DNA of 64,000 nucleotides from Cellvibrio sp. KY-GH-1 (GCF_008806975.1 NZ_CP031728.1:2418001-2482000), one strand, 5' to 3'; positions 53,496-63,719 are shown, numbered from the stretch's first letter. Numbers and translations are program-made. Notes: generated from the letters alone by a model not told the origin.

Positions 53496-54343
53496 AACGT
53501 TTTCTTATCCTGCTTGCCCTCCTCGGTTATTCCGGCTTAAGCCATGCACAATCGTTGGATGTAATGACGTACAACATTCGTTGCGGCTCCTGTGAGTCTC
53601 CCGAAAACACCAACTACTGGAAAAAGCGTAAATACCTGGTGGCACATCTGATTAAAATGCATAACCCGGATGTTATCGGCCTGCAGGAAGCAGAAGTTCC
53701 GCAAGTAGAGGATTTGGTAGAAATGCTGGATGACTATTCCTGGATTGGTGTAGGCCGTGAAGATGGAAAAGAAAAAGGCGAGACCACTGCCATTTTATTT
53801 CGCCATAACCGCTTTGCCCTGCAAGGCCAACAAACACTCTGGCTGTCGCAAACGCCGCAGCAAGTGTCACGCGGCTGGGATGCTTCTTATCGCCGCACAC
53901 TCAGTATCGCCAAATTAACCGACACACTGAATAAAAAAAACCTGCTGGTCTTCAACACCCATTTCGATAATGAAGGTGAAATCGCTCGCCAGGAAAGCGC
54001 AAAATTTCTACTCGCCGAGGTTGCTAAACTCAGCCCTCAGGACAATTATGTAGTGACAGGGGATTTTAATTTTAAGGCCGATGCAAAAGGCTACGAAATT
54101 ATTACCCAAACCCTTGCTGACGCAGGAAAAATAGCCACAACCCCGGCAACGGGCGGCAACAAAACCTTTAATGATTTTGGAAAAAATGCCGAAGTGGATA
54201 ACAAAATCGATTTCATCTTTGTAAAAAAAGATGCAAAAGTCCTCATGCACCAGGTGGACACCACTACCTACAACGGACTGTTCCCATCGGATCATTTTCC
54301 CGTCGTTACACGTCTGGAATTATCCGTTCCCGCTCAACAGTAA
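53492..54343 (+). CDS. Secreted endonuclease/exonuclease/phosphatase-family protein
   Basis: A 283-residue exported hydrolase of the DNase I/sphingomyelinase fold. A signal peptide ends at SHAQS. Active-site motifs are complete: MTYNIRC, GLQEAE (metal Glu), VVTGDFNFKAD (Asp and Asn) and SDHFPVV (Asp-His pair). The substrate may be a nucleic acid, phospholipid or inositol phosphate. It is coupled by an ATGA overlap to the DUF2007 gene and its 3' end overlaps the convergent LysR gene by 24 bp. Confidence 0.85.
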   Translation: MKRFLILLALLGYSGLSHAQSLDVMTYNIRCGSCESPENTNYWKKRKYLVAHLIKMHNPDVIGLQEAEVPQVEDLVEMLDDYSWIGVGREDGKEKGETTAILFRHNRFALQGQQTLWLSQTPQQVSRGWDASYRRTLSIAKLTDTLNKKNLLVFNTHFDNEGEIARQESAKFLLAEVAKLSPQDNYVVTGDFNFKADAKGYEIITQTLADAGKIATTPATGGNKTFNDFGKNAEVDNKIDFIFVKKDAKVLMHQVDTTTYNGLFPSDHFPVVTRLELSVPAQQ

Positions 54344-55270
54344 ATCCAGTTCATTACGGATGTATTTTTCATTCACCCACTCGCCTAAATGCGCATTCAT
54401 ATAACGGATGAAATTATGCGCGGCGACTGGCAAGCGCCGGTCGCCATGACGGACTAGATACCAGTGACTGGTGAGGGGGAAATCCTTTACCGGCAAAATA
54501 ACTACCTTGGCATTGGCTTGCGCCAGGGTATGTTCGGAAAGTACGGCCAACCCCAAACCAGTTTCCACACTCATCCGAATCACTTCGTTGCTCTCAATTT
54601 GCAAGGTGTTATGCAGCTGATAATTTTGCTCGCGCAGCCAATTTTCAAACACCATGCGCGTAGCACTACCTGGTTCGCGCATTAAAAATCGCTCATTCAT
54701 CAACTCAGAAAATGTCAGCGATTTCTTTTTCGCCGCCCAGTGATGCAAAGGCGCGATCAGTACCAGCGGGTTGCGTAAAAATCTGCCGCTCACCACATGA
54801 TCACCCGTGGGTGGATGACTAAATAAATACAGATCATCCAGCTCATTTTGGAATCGCTGCAACACACTGCCGCGATTGCCAATATTAAAAGTCACATCCA
54901 CGCCCGGATACTGTTGGGTATAGGGGCTTAACAACAATGGCAATACATATTGCGCGGTAGTTACAACTCCCAAACTGAAATGCCCCTTATCACCCTGCGC
55001 CGCCTCACTTAAAAAACTATTGAAATCATCAAACCGCCCCAAGGCGTCCAGAGCAGCATGGTATAGCTCGCGCCCCACATAGGTGGGTTGATAGTGGCCC
55101 TCGCGCAGCTCCAGCAACTCCTCGCCGACCGCCTCCGTCAAACGCTTTATCTGCTGGGATACGGTTGGCTGGGTCAAATGCAATTGCACTGCGGCCTGGG
55201 AAATGGAGCCAGTGCGGATCACCGCGATGTACACCTGCAACAGGCGAAACGTGAGATGGCGAATATTCAC
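54320..55270 (-). CDS. LysR-family regulator of the bicarbonate transporter
   Basis: A 316-residue LysR-type regulator. The start GTG 55270 is preferred because AAGAGG lies 6 bp upstream; a TTG at 55300 has no site. The N-terminal helix-turn-helix is TGSISQAAVQLHLTQPTVSQQIKRL, and a co-inducer domain follows. It is divergent from an SbtA-like transporter, the arrangement seen for CbbR/CmpR-type regulators of carbon uptake. Direct regulation is inferred. Confidence 0.88.
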   Translation of the reverse strand: MNIRHLTFRLLQVYIAVIRTGSISQAAVQLHLTQPTVSQQIKRLTEAVGEELLELREGHYQPTYVGRELYHAALDALGRFDDFNSFLSEAAQGDKGHFSLGVVTTAQYVLPLLLSPYTQQYPGVDVTFNIGNRGSVLQRFQNELDDLYLFSHPPTGDHVVSGRFLRNPLVLIAPLHHWAAKKKSLTFSELMNERFLMREPGSATRMVFENWLREQNYQLHNTLQIESNEVIRMSVETGLGLAVLSEHTLAQANAKVVILPVKDFPLTSHWYLVRHGDRRLPVAAHNFIRYMNAHLGEWVNEKYIRNELDLLLSGNG

Positions 55271-55308
55271 AGCGGGCCTCTTACAAACATATATAGACAA
55301 TCCTCAAT

Positions 55309-55346
55309 ATTAATAATCATAAACATTAATTATCATCTATTCATAA
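55309..55346. promoter_or_regulatory. Candidate LysR binding region
   Basis: The intergenic region has the dyad TTAT-N9-ATAA at 55330-55346 (a T-N11-A type site) and two ATTAAT boxes 16 bp apart at 55309 and 55325. The pattern fits LysR-type operators but is AT-rich and could be chance. Confidence 0.4.
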
Positions 55347-55403
55347 GAGTCGCCAAAATAACCTTGAATACCGTTAATTCCGGCAAGTTAAGAGGTTATG
55401 TCC

Positions 55404-56336
55404 ATGCCCGATATCGTCATTATGTTTTTCCTGCTCGGCGTTCTGGCCGGGGTAGCCAAGTCAGATTTAAAAGTGCCCAAGGCAGCTTACGACACCCTGA
55501 GCATACTGCTGATGCTTACGCTGGGGCTGAAAGGTGGGCTGGCGCTACACGGCAATGTGAATTGGCAGCTGCTGCCAGAAGTCATTACGGTGCTTCTGTT
55601 GGGGATTGCGATTCCCTTGTTGCTCTACCCGCTGTTGCGCAAATTCGTCCAACTAAATACCGCGAACAGCGCCAGCATCGCCGCGCACTACGGTTCTGCC
55701 AGCGCCGGTACCTTCGCGGTTGCCCTCGCCTTCGCCGAGGTGAATAACCTGACCATCGCCCCGCAAACCACCTTGTACCTGGTGCTGCTGGAACTGCCTG
55801 CCATTGTGGTGGGAATTTTGTTGTTCAAGAAAGCCACCGGAAATAACAGCAGCATGAAGGGAATTTGGCACGAAGCCCTTACCAGTCGCGGCGTTGTGTT
55901 ACTGACGGGTGGAGTGATTATTGGCTACCTCTACGGCCCGGATGGCAGCAAGGACGTAGCTCCCTTGTTTCTCGGCGCCTTCAAAGCCCTGCTCGCGTTG
56001 TTTTTACTGGAAATGGGGGTCTGCGCCTCACAACATTTAAATCCATTTCCAATTCAGCACTGGAAACTGATCACTTTTGCGTTGCTTGCGCCCTTCGCAC
56101 TGGCATTGATAGGAACAGCGGCTGGATTCGCATTACAGCTGCCAATTGGAAGCACATTAATTCTCGCATCATTAACCGCTAGCGCATCCTATATCGCCGC
56201 ACCCGTAGCCATTAAAGCCGCGATAAAAGAAGCAGATGTCGGCCTGGCGATTTTCGCGGCACTTGGCGTTACCTTTCCACTGAACGTATTAATTGGGATT
56301 CCAGTGTATTTCAAATTAATGGAGTCGTACGGTTGA
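55404..56336 (+). CDS. SbtA-like sodium-dependent bicarbonate transporter
   Basis: A 310-residue inner-membrane protein with about ten helices. GAGG lies 8 bp before ATG 55404; ATG 55398 is too close. Motifs KVPKAAYDTLSILLMLTLGLKGG and HYGSASAGTFAVALAF match the SbtA/DUF897 family. Cyanobacterial SbtA imports bicarbonate with sodium. No SbtB gene is seen. Its 3' end overlaps the convergent algL by 26 bp. Confidence 0.88.
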   Translation: MPDIVIMFFLLGVLAGVAKSDLKVPKAAYDTLSILLMLTLGLKGGLALHGNVNWQLLPEVITVLLLGIAIPLLLYPLLRKFVQLNTANSASIAAHYGSASAGTFAVALAFAEVNNLTIAPQTTLYLVLLELPAIVVGILLFKKATGNNSSMKGIWHEALTSRGVVLLTGGVIIGYLYGPDGSKDVAPLFLGAFKALLALFLLEMGVCASQHLNPFPIQHWKLITFALLAPFALALIGTAAGFALQLPIGSTLILASLTASASYIAAPVAIKAAIKEADVGLAIFAALGVTFPLNVLIGIPVYFKLMESYG

Positions 56337-57534
56337 AATTGCGTCGATAATAAGCAAACACTTTATCGTCAAATATATTTCTCCCGTACGGCCACGCATT
56401 AATCTGATTAATCAGCGGCGGCCGAGGATGACTCAAGTATGAACTGGATTTTTCAACATATTTTTCCGCATAGATCAGCGTAAGATCCCCCCCTAACCGG
56501 CTTGATGTCATTGGCCTAAGCTGTTGCCAGCGAAAAGGAATGATGGCATCAGGTTTTAACACCAACCAAGGCTCTAACCAAGACAAACCTGACCCGGAAA
56601 CGAGCTTATCGGTTTTCTGATTTTCTTCTGCGACCTCAGCCATAAGCTGAGGTCGAACCGTTGCCCTCAATGTAGCGGATACTAACCGCTCTAGCGCAGA
56701 GTTATTGTGCTTAAACACCTCATATCCATTTGTTTTCAACAATACCGCAAGGCTCACCAAAGGTTGAACCGCATAGTGGTGATAGCTTAATGCCAAACCC
56801 TTACGTTTTAATTCATTAGGTAAATAACCGGTTTTAATATCCACTTGCCCCATAGCCTGAACATATTTTTCATAAGACCACTGCAACAAGTCCGTACGAT
56901 TTAAAAAGGTCGCAGACACCCCCACCGCCCAAGCTGCCCAGTAGTCATGATTATTGACTTTTTCCACTGAATTTGTTGCGTAATCAGCAATTACCTGCAC
57001 AGCCATTTTTTCCAGCCAGCCTTCTATTAATTGCTTTTGCGTTGGAGCTATTGCAGGTTGTGGAGCACTAGAAAAAACAATTTTTGCGTAACCTGCAGCA
57101 ATAGCGGCGAGAGTCCACTTTCTGACGGCCGCACCGGTGTGGTTGCTCGACTTACTCAATAAAGCATCTGACTGTGCCCAGGCCGATAAAACGTCCAGCG
57201 CGCAATTACGATAAATTACATTGCCAGTGCGCAAATATTTATTGCTCAAATCTGCAATCACCCGTTGCAACTCAGTCATATCATTGGTTTGTTCCAGATA
57301 ATCATCCAGCGCATCCGGATTCACAATCGAGTTAGCATCATCGGTACCTTCATACTTGCTAGTAAATAGCAAACTCCCCTTAAAAGGGGGTGGCGCCTTG
57401 GGGCAAGATATGTTGAGATTGTTATTCGGCATAAGCGGCGCACGTTTAAACCCGGCAGGAATTTTGATATCTGCGTAGGCATTACCCACACAACTCAACA
57501 TAATTAATGCCAAGATACCGCTGATCGCTTTCAT
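56311..57534 (-). CDS. algL: Alginate lyase AlgL
   Basis: A 407-residue periplasmic mannuronate-specific lyase that clears stray alginate in the periplasm during secretion. The signal peptide ends at GNAYADI. The PL5 signatures are present: NNHDYWAAWAVG with the catalytic Asn and His, ALSYHHYAVQPL with catalytic Tyr, and LLFTSKYEGTDDA with the substrate Lys. It is the last gene of the visible alg operon, 20 bp after algX, whereas in Pseudomonas algL lies in the middle. Confidence 0.93.
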   Translation of the reverse strand: MKAISGILALIMLSCVGNAYADIKIPAGFKRAPLMPNNNLNISCPKAPPPFKGSLLFTSKYEGTDDANSIVNPDALDDYLEQTNDMTELQRVIADLSNKYLRTGNVIYRNCALDVLSAWAQSDALLSKSSNHTGAAVRKWTLAAIAAGYAKIVFSSAPQPAIAPTQKQLIEGWLEKMAVQVIADYATNSVEKVNNHDYWAAWAVGVSATFLNRTDLLQWSYEKYVQAMGQVDIKTGYLPNELKRKGLALSYHHYAVQPLVSLAVLLKTNGYEVFKHNNSALERLVSATLRATVRPQLMAEVAEENQKTDKLVSGSGLSWLEPWLVLKPDAIIPFRWQQLRPMTSSRLGGDLTLIYAEKYVEKSSSYLSHPRPPLINQINAWPYGRNIFDDKVFAYYRRNFNRTTPLI

Positions 57535-57554
57535 AGTTTAACTACCTATATCTA

Positions 57555-58955
57555 TTAACGTTTACATAAACGCACATTCACCGACAGATCGGTATAGTTT
57601 TCAGGAATGTTGATTTCAGAAGAAAGGTAAATAAAATCAGCCCACTTATTTTCATCTTTTAAATCAAACACAAAACGCCCATTCATTTCCACAGTATCGC
57701 TGCGCTCGATTTTCACTGTGTCGCGACGGCCATTCAAATGCCAAATTACCATATCCAGCTTGCGGAAGTTGGTATCCGAAAACTGCAATTCCATAAAGTG
57801 ATTTTTGTTATCAATATTATCAACCCGCTCGCTATCAGCACCGCCGGCGTTAAATAAGAACTCATTTTTTCCAGGTTTCAATTTAACAGTTTCAGATAAC
57901 ACCGGTGTTTTTCCTTCGCAGGAAGAATTTATCAAAGGCATCGCTTGACGATAAAACTCGCGTTCGTCCAAACGATAATATGCAGGCAGCTCCCAAATCA
58001 ATAATTTGGGCGGATTAGCCAGAAACTCAGGGTCATTGAGAGTCTGCAATAGAGAGCCATCAAAACCACCGCCTTCAATAGAAAGGTTTGTAATATCTGT
58101 ACCTAAATACTCGCGCAAAAAGCCCACAAAATTAAATTTTAGATCCGCGCTAAAGCTAGTACCGACCAAACTGATTTCTGGTACTGACTCATCGGAAAAT
58201 AACGCATCCTCTGCATTCGCGACAGAAGACTCACCGCGCTCATGCACATAAAAGGGAACAAACTGTTTGAGAAATTGCTGGTCGCATAAACTTTTCCAGG
58301 CTAACTGTAAAGTGCCGTCCCGCCCGAACACCCCTTCAGGGCGATTCACAAAAGTTTGCGGTGCAAAACCCTCCGTAACCTGTTGAGACCTTAAATAGTC
58401 TGCAGCAACTCGTGCAGTCACTTTGGCACCAAAGGGCGTCCAATGATGATCGCGTTTGAAATAATAATCATCGCTTAGTGGCTGCGTTATCAATTGACTA
58501 TAGTCAGCCACTACAATGCCTTGCGCGCGAATACGCTCCAATGCCTGACGATAGTTATTCAGCGCTTGCTCATGGTTATAGGCACGTGCGTTTACATCGT
58601 CAAAAAAGCGATTGTGCAAAAGTCCTCGCGTAGGCACATACACCACCATCAGCTGAATACCTTTCGCTTTTAAACTGGACACCAGCTTTTTTAACAACAC
58701 CAGGGATGCATCGTCTGGCCCAAAGGAGCCCAACATGTCGGTACCGGTGCGAAAGAGCCAATCCTCTTTACCTAATACCAGGGTTTTAAAACTGCCTAAA
58801 TAGGAATTGTTGTAATTGTTGATATCAGCCGCCGCTGAGCAACCATACTTCGCTTTGCCCAGCTCATATACCGGAAACTGTTGCGCCAATGCACAAGAGC
58901 CGATTACTGATAAACCTATAGCGCCAAGCGCAGCTTGAATAATTTTCTTTAACAT
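57555..58955 (-). CDS. algX: Alginate O-acetyltransferase AlgX
   Basis: A 466-residue periplasmic enzyme that acetylates alginate. The SGNH-like domain has the catalytic Asp and His in RDHHWTPFGA (about residue 175) and the Ser motif SLVGTSFSAD. The C-terminal half forms a carbohydrate-binding beta-sandwich typical of AlgX and absent from AlgJ. The signal peptide ends near SCALAQQ. It lies 34 bp after algF and before algL. Confidence 0.93.
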   Translation of the reverse strand: MLKKIIQAALGAIGLSVIGSCALAQQFPVYELGKAKYGCSAAADINNYNNSYLGSFKTLVLGKEDWLFRTGTDMLGSFGPDDASLVLLKKLVSSLKAKGIQLMVVYVPTRGLLHNRFFDDVNARAYNHEQALNNYRQALERIRAQGIVVADYSQLITQPLSDDYYFKRDHHWTPFGAKVTARVAADYLRSQQVTEGFAPQTFVNRPEGVFGRDGTLQLAWKSLCDQQFLKQFVPFYVHERGESSVANAEDALFSDESVPEISLVGTSFSADLKFNFVGFLREYLGTDITNLSIEGGGFDGSLLQTLNDPEFLANPPKLLIWELPAYYRLDEREFYRQAMPLINSSCEGKTPVLSETVKLKPGKNEFLFNAGGADSERVDNIDNKNHFMELQFSDTNFRKLDMVIWHLNGRRDTVKIERSDTVEMNGRFVFDLKDENKWADFIYLSSEINIPENYTDLSVNVRLCKR

Positions 58956-58989
58956 TGAAATAGGTACATCCGCGTAATGTAGTCAGGCC

Positions 58990-59631
58990 TTATTTATTGG
59001 TTGCCGCCAGTTTGTCTTCAACCCAGTAATAGTTAGCAGCGCCATTCTTTTTAAATACAAACAGGCTACCTGAGCGACCGCGATCCAAATAAATTTCGCT
59101 GGTTTCCAGCAAGCGCTGGCCTCCGCTATACGCTGAAAATGCAATTTTTACCGGATTAATAGCGCGTTCTCCAGAGCTAAAACTCGCAATGCCGGGCACT
59201 ACATCCACATCGCCTTTAAGGGTTTTAAGGTCAACTGGTTGATCAGTAAGATTCACCAAATGGATCAAACCTTTACGCTTATCCTTCAATGCAGAAATTT
59301 CAACGGTTTTCACTACTTTGCCATCAAATACCAAATTGAAAAATTTCCCTTCTGTTAATGCAACAGGATAATCCACCTTATCCAGGATAATAGATGCTTG
59401 TTTTGCGTCGACAAATACAAAATCACTACTATTGCCCGGGGCAATTTGTGCAACGCTTTTTTTACCAAGATTAACAGTGCCAATCGCGTTATCCGTCTGA
59501 TAATTAAACACACGCACAAAGGCAGATCCGGGTGGAGGGGTTTCATAAAGTTTATTGTCTGCTGCCAGCGTTAACGAGACAGCAAAAGTGGCAATAGAAA
59601 AAACAGCAGTCAACAAAAATGATTTCATCAT
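58990..59631 (-). CDS. algF: Alginate O-acetylation protein AlgF
   Basis: A 213-residue periplasmic adaptor of the alginate acetylation machinery, with a signal peptide ending at SLTLAAD. The two beta-rich domains and length match AlgF. The start is coupled by an ATGA overlap to algJ, with AAGGA upstream. In Pseudomonas it bridges AlgJ and AlgX. Confidence 0.9.
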   Translation of the reverse strand: MMKSFLLTAVFSIATFAVSLTLAADNKLYETPPPGSAFVRVFNYQTDNAIGTVNLGKKSVAQIAPGNSSDFVFVDAKQASIILDKVDYPVALTEGKFFNLVFDGKVVKTVEISALKDKRKGLIHLVNLTDQPVDLKTLKGDVDVVPGIASFSSGERAINPVKIAFSAYSGGQRLLETSEIYLDRGRSGSLFVFKKNGAANYYWVEDKLAATNK

Positions 59632-60755
59632 TGATTTCCTTTTAGGATTGCCAATAGAGAAGCAATGTTTTCTTTAGGTTGGGGTGCAGGTAAAAAACGC
59701 ACAGGAATTTCCCAAATCACCAGTGCTGGCGGTGCATTGGTAAAGTCGGCGGAATTTAAATAATCAGTCATGGGCACAAATGGCCCCTTGCCTTCCTGGG
59801 CATAATTTACCAAATCAGTACCAAGATGCTGCTTCAGTGCACCTGCAAAATTCCAGTTTGCGTTAGCGCTATAACTGGTACCTACGAGCGCAATGTCGGC
59901 TGATGATTCACCAAACAAATCATCTGCAGCAGTAGCAGTTGACGTAGCGACTTGAGTACGTGTTTTTACCAATTGGTCAGCAGATACATCAACCCACTCA
60001 GAAAATATTCCCAGCGGAATATAGTTCAACAAGTCACCCTGAAAGTGAGTTGGCTCATCATCCTGTGATGAAAATACTTGTTGTTCCAACAACGGATGAT
60101 GCAGGGAGTTTTTTAGTGTTTGCGCAATTTCTTTGGCAACAACTTCAGCACCAAAAGGGGTCCAATGGGTATCGCTTTTTAAAAAGGTCGTCGCTGTCTG
60201 CTTTGCATTTATCAATGCATCAGTAGTATCCACCACAACCACGCCTTGCCCACGCAATTGATTAACAACTTGCGCATACAATTGCGAGTGAATGGGAGCA
60301 ACGCGCCTGGGGCCCAGATATTCAGAATAAATTGCTGCTTTTTCTGGCACCAATGCCACTAATAAATCCGATCCCTGTGCGCGAACATGTGCAGCAACTG
60401 CATCAATCGCCGCCAAATTAGTCGTTAGGTCTTGCGCTGCTTCGGGATAGTCTTTGACCTCATCCAGGGTATAGAGCCAGGACTCCTCGCCTATTACTAC
60501 ACCGACTCGTCCCTCTCTAAACAGGCTGTAATTGATCAAGGCCCAGAGATTTGACCCCAAATCGCGCGCGATAAAGTTTTCGTTGTAGTAATGCTCTATG
60601 TCCAGCGCCACCTGTCCCTTTAAAAAACTTTTTTGTTCCTGCAGTTGATAATCGCGCAACGCAACACCGCTGTAGATAGCCCCTGCGATAACCAGCGATC
60701 CAAAACAGGCAGAGTAAATTCCATGCCATAAGGGATTAGCCGTTTTTAAATGCAT
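59628..60755 (-). CDS. algJ: Alginate O-acetyltransferase AlgJ
   Basis: A 375-residue inner-membrane-anchored, periplasmic SGNH-type acetyltransferase partner. An N-terminal helix (HGIYSACFGSLVIAGAIY) is followed by the catalytic region with DTHWTPFGAEV (Asp-x-His) and ALVGTSYSANANWNF (Ser). There is no C-terminal sugar-binding domain, which separates it from AlgX. It lies 8 bp after algI and receives acetyl groups from it. Confidence 0.93.
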   Translation of the reverse strand: MHLKTANPLWHGIYSACFGSLVIAGAIYSGVALRDYQLQEQKSFLKGQVALDIEHYYNENFIARDLGSNLWALINYSLFREGRVGVVIGEESWLYTLDEVKDYPEAAQDLTTNLAAIDAVAAHVRAQGSDLLVALVPEKAAIYSEYLGPRRVAPIHSQLYAQVVNQLRGQGVVVVDTTDALINAKQTATTFLKSDTHWTPFGAEVVAKEIAQTLKNSLHHPLLEQQVFSSQDDEPTHFQGDLLNYIPLGIFSEWVDVSADQLVKTRTQVATSTATAADDLFGESSADIALVGTSYSANANWNFAGALKQHLGTDLVNYAQEGKGPFVPMTDYLNSADFTNAPPALVIWEIPVRFLPAPQPKENIASLLAILKGNQ

Positions 60756-60763
60756 GACTCACC

Positions 60764-62173
60764 TCAAAATTGAAAGTACAGGAAAGGTGAATAGAGTTCG
60801 GCGGCCAGTTTCAACACTGACAACATAAACAGCGGAAGTAGCAGCAATGCTCCCATCGCCGAAAAATATTTACGCTTCCACTGCCATACGAAACCAGAAT
60901 GAGCGCGACAAACTTCAAATACCAGAACACCGCAGGCAATCACCAGCATGAGTAATTGCTGGCGAGTAATCGAATCCGCGTAAACCTGGCTTAACTGCCA
61001 ATTGCTAAAACTGAACATGGCTTCATAGATACGCAATGCATCTGCCATGGATTCCGCACGAAATACCACCCAACCAATAACCACCAGCAACATAGTGAAT
61101 ATCCAGCGCAATGGTTTAAAGCCTGAATCGGTTTTTAAACCCAGTGCGCGTTCAATTGCCAGCCAGGTACCATGCCATGCCCCCCAGACAATAAAGGTCC
61201 AGTTAGCACCGTGCCATAAACCACCAAGCAACATGGTCAAAAATAAATTGCGATAGGTATTCACCGAACTGCCGCGATTTCCACCCAGTGGAATGTATAA
61301 ATAATTTTTAAGCCAAGATGAAAGGCTAATGTGCCAGCGTTGCCAAAATTCAGTAATAGATTGGCTTGCGTAAGGGCGATTAAAGTTTTCCATAAAGCGA
61401 AACCCCATCATCAAGCCCAACCCAATGGCCATATCACTGTAACCGGAGAAGTCAAAATACAGCTGGATGGCGTAGGCAATTGCCGCTACCCAGGCATCAC
61501 CGGTGGTCATATTTTCCATGCCATAGGCTTGGTCGACCAAGGGAGCAATTGTGTCGGCAATAAATACTTTTTTAATAAACCCCTGCATAAACCGGCTACA
61601 ACCTTCAGCGGTTTTATCCCAGGTATGAGTGCGATTGGCAAATTGGTCGGACAGATCTTTAAAACGCAAAATTGGCCCGGCAATCAGATGGGGGAAGAGT
61701 GCAACAAAGGCGCAGAAGTCAAGGAAACGACGCGTAGCCGGAATTTCCTTGCGATACACATCCATCAAATAGCTGATGGACTCAAACACATAAAACGAAA
61801 CACCAATTGGCAATAAAATTTTTCCCAACTCCAGTGGCTCAAAACCGGCAGATACCAACAGCGCATTCATGGAGTCCACACCGAAATTGGCATACTTGAA
61901 ATAACCCAGTGTGCCCAAATCAATTGCCAGGCCTAACAACAACCAACGCTTGGCTCTCTCCCTCGTTTCGGCCTGCTCGATACGCAAACCCAACCAGTAA
62001 TTGATAGCAGTAATGCCAAAAAATAATGCCAGAAAATCTATTCGCCACCAGCCATAAAAAATATAACTCGCAATAACGATAATTAGCGAGCGCCACTTAT
62101 TTGGCGTTAAAAAATAGACCGCAAAAAATATCGGTAAAAAAACAAATAAAAAAATACTGGAGGAGAAGACCAT
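60764..62173 (-). CDS. algI: Alginate acetyltransferase AlgI (MBOAT)
   Basis: A 469-residue multi-pass membrane protein that moves acetyl groups across the inner membrane. Typical MBOAT motifs are FNRPYASQSITEFWQRWHISLSSWLKNYLYIPLGG and the catalytic His in GGLWHGANWTF. Length fits AlgI. The gene starts one base after the stop of algG, so coupling is tight. Confidence 0.95.
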   Translation of the reverse strand: MVFSSSIFLFVFLPIFFAVYFLTPNKWRSLIIVIASYIFYGWWRIDFLALFFGITAINYWLGLRIEQAETRERAKRWLLLGLAIDLGTLGYFKYANFGVDSMNALLVSAGFEPLELGKILLPIGVSFYVFESISYLMDVYRKEIPATRRFLDFCAFVALFPHLIAGPILRFKDLSDQFANRTHTWDKTAEGCSRFMQGFIKKVFIADTIAPLVDQAYGMENMTTGDAWVAAIAYAIQLYFDFSGYSDMAIGLGLMMGFRFMENFNRPYASQSITEFWQRWHISLSSWLKNYLYIPLGGNRGSSVNTYRNLFLTMLLGGLWHGANWTFIVWGAWHGTWLAIERALGLKTDSGFKPLRWIFTMLLVVIGWVVFRAESMADALRIYEAMFSFSNWQLSQVYADSITRQQLLMLVIACGVLVFEVCRAHSGFVWQWKRKYFSAMGALLLLPLFMLSVLKLAAELYSPFLYFQF

Positions 62174-62174
62174 A

Positions 62175-63719
62175 CTAATTCAGCTCCCTGGATGAGGATT
62201 CGACAGCAACGGGCTTGCGCACCAGTTCTGCCATTTGCTTTTCCTTAATCACTGTTTTCCAAAAATCACCATAGTGGTCCTGTAATGGCCCTTCCAACAC
62301 CAATGCCTGTCCCGGCAGGTTTTGCACATCGATTTGGCTAACCTGTAAGTATTCCGGCCCTACAGCCGAAATAACACCCGAGCGATTGGCGTGGATTTTT
62401 CCACCTTTCAATTGGAAGGAATAACGTTGAACGTAGGGATCTTTTATCGAATCACGATGCTTGTTATCGCGCAAATCTTTGGTGTGGCCAAAAATGCCAA
62501 AGCCCCCGTTGCCAAATACCAGATTATCTTCAATCTGAATGTTCTCGCTGTTGCGCACCCGAATACCATGTTTCTTGTTACCGTAAACATGATTGTTGCG
62601 CAGTACATTGTTGCTACTTTCGTAAATAGTGATTCCATCGGTGTGGTTTTTATAGACTTTATTGCCAACTACTAAATTATTAATGCAGTTACGATCCAGT
62701 ACAAAACCCGATAACTTATTGTCGTAACTGATGTTACCGATAAACCAACTGTTATCCACTGAACGCGAACCAATAATGCCGTGCTTCACTTTCGTGCCAT
62801 ACACAGTATTACGTGCAAAAATCAAATGACTGGAGCGGTCATGCGGGTCGATTCCGTAAATAATATTGTTTTTATAAACTGTATCGATTACTACCAGACC
62901 ATCGGCCTCATAGCAGTAAAACCCGTAATACAAATCTTCAAATACAGAGTTCAAAATCCAGGCTTTGGGGCTGGCGCGCTGTAAACGCTTGTTCCACACA
63001 AAACCGTGTTGGGAAATTGATAACCCGTAACTTTTACTCCGGTGATAACCCAGAGCCAGCGCGTGAGCATTGTGCATATACAATTCACCACCGCCCCACA
63101 CGGTGATAAATGGGCGAAAACTGTCATCATCTTTAAAGTAAGCCGGGGTTTGTTCTGCATCGCGCCAGCCGACAATTTTTGTGTCCAGAACAAATAGACC
63201 ACCATCGGAAATCAGGAATGAACCTTTTTCTTCTGACAATCGCAGTTCACCCACTTCGTTGCCGGATAACAACAAGCTAGCACCAAACTCGACGACAATT
63301 GGCAACCGCGCATAGGCAATTTTATTAACACTATCCCACTGAAAATATTTTGGGTTGTTAATCGCTTTAGCAATATCAGTCGCGGTGACTACGCCCTCTT
63401 TAATAAAAATAGCCTGAGGTACACCACCCTGTAATTTCGCCCAACGTCCCGCACGGCCACTACCGGTAAACAACACCAGCTCATGTTCTTTAAATACCCT
63501 GCGCAACTCCACCACCGGCTTAATTGCCTGTTGATGTTGTTGTTGTAATTTTTCATCGATGGCAGTGCGCGTATATACACTTAAATCCGGCAAGTCCTGT
63601 GCCTTTACCACCGGTGGCTGCTCAATGCCACTATTAAAACGGTAATCAGCCAAGGCTACACCCGTCGACATAAAACAAATTATGCCCAGCAATAAAAAGC
63701 CAATGCGTTTACTTGTCAT
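62175..63719 (-). CDS. algG: Poly(mannuronate) C5-epimerase AlgG
   Basis: A 514-residue periplasmic epimerase that converts mannuronate to guluronate in the polymer. The start ATG 63719 overlaps the algE stop as ATGA. The N-terminal part is followed by a right-handed beta-helix with the catalytic DPHDRS near residue 300 and repeated coils such as NNVLRNNHVYGNKKHGIRV. Both features are diagnostic for AlgG. Confidence 0.95.
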   Translation of the reverse strand: MTSKRIGFLLLGIICFMSTGVALADYRFNSGIEQPPVVKAQDLPDLSVYTRTAIDEKLQQQHQQAIKPVVELRRVFKEHELVLFTGSGRAGRWAKLQGGVPQAIFIKEGVVTATDIAKAINNPKYFQWDSVNKIAYARLPIVVEFGASLLLSGNEVGELRLSEEKGSFLISDGGLFVLDTKIVGWRDAEQTPAYFKDDDSFRPFITVWGGGELYMHNAHALALGYHRSKSYGLSISQHGFVWNKRLQRASPKAWILNSVFEDLYYGFYCYEADGLVVIDTVYKNNIIYGIDPHDRSSHLIFARNTVYGTKVKHGIIGSRSVDNSWFIGNISYDNKLSGFVLDRNCINNLVVGNKVYKNHTDGITIYESSNNVLRNNHVYGNKKHGIRVRNSENIQIEDNLVFGNGGFGIFGHTKDLRDNKHRDSIKDPYVQRYSFQLKGGKIHANRSGVISAVGPEYLQVSQIDVQNLPGQALVLEGPLQDHYGDFWKTVIKEKQMAELVRKPVAVESSSRELN

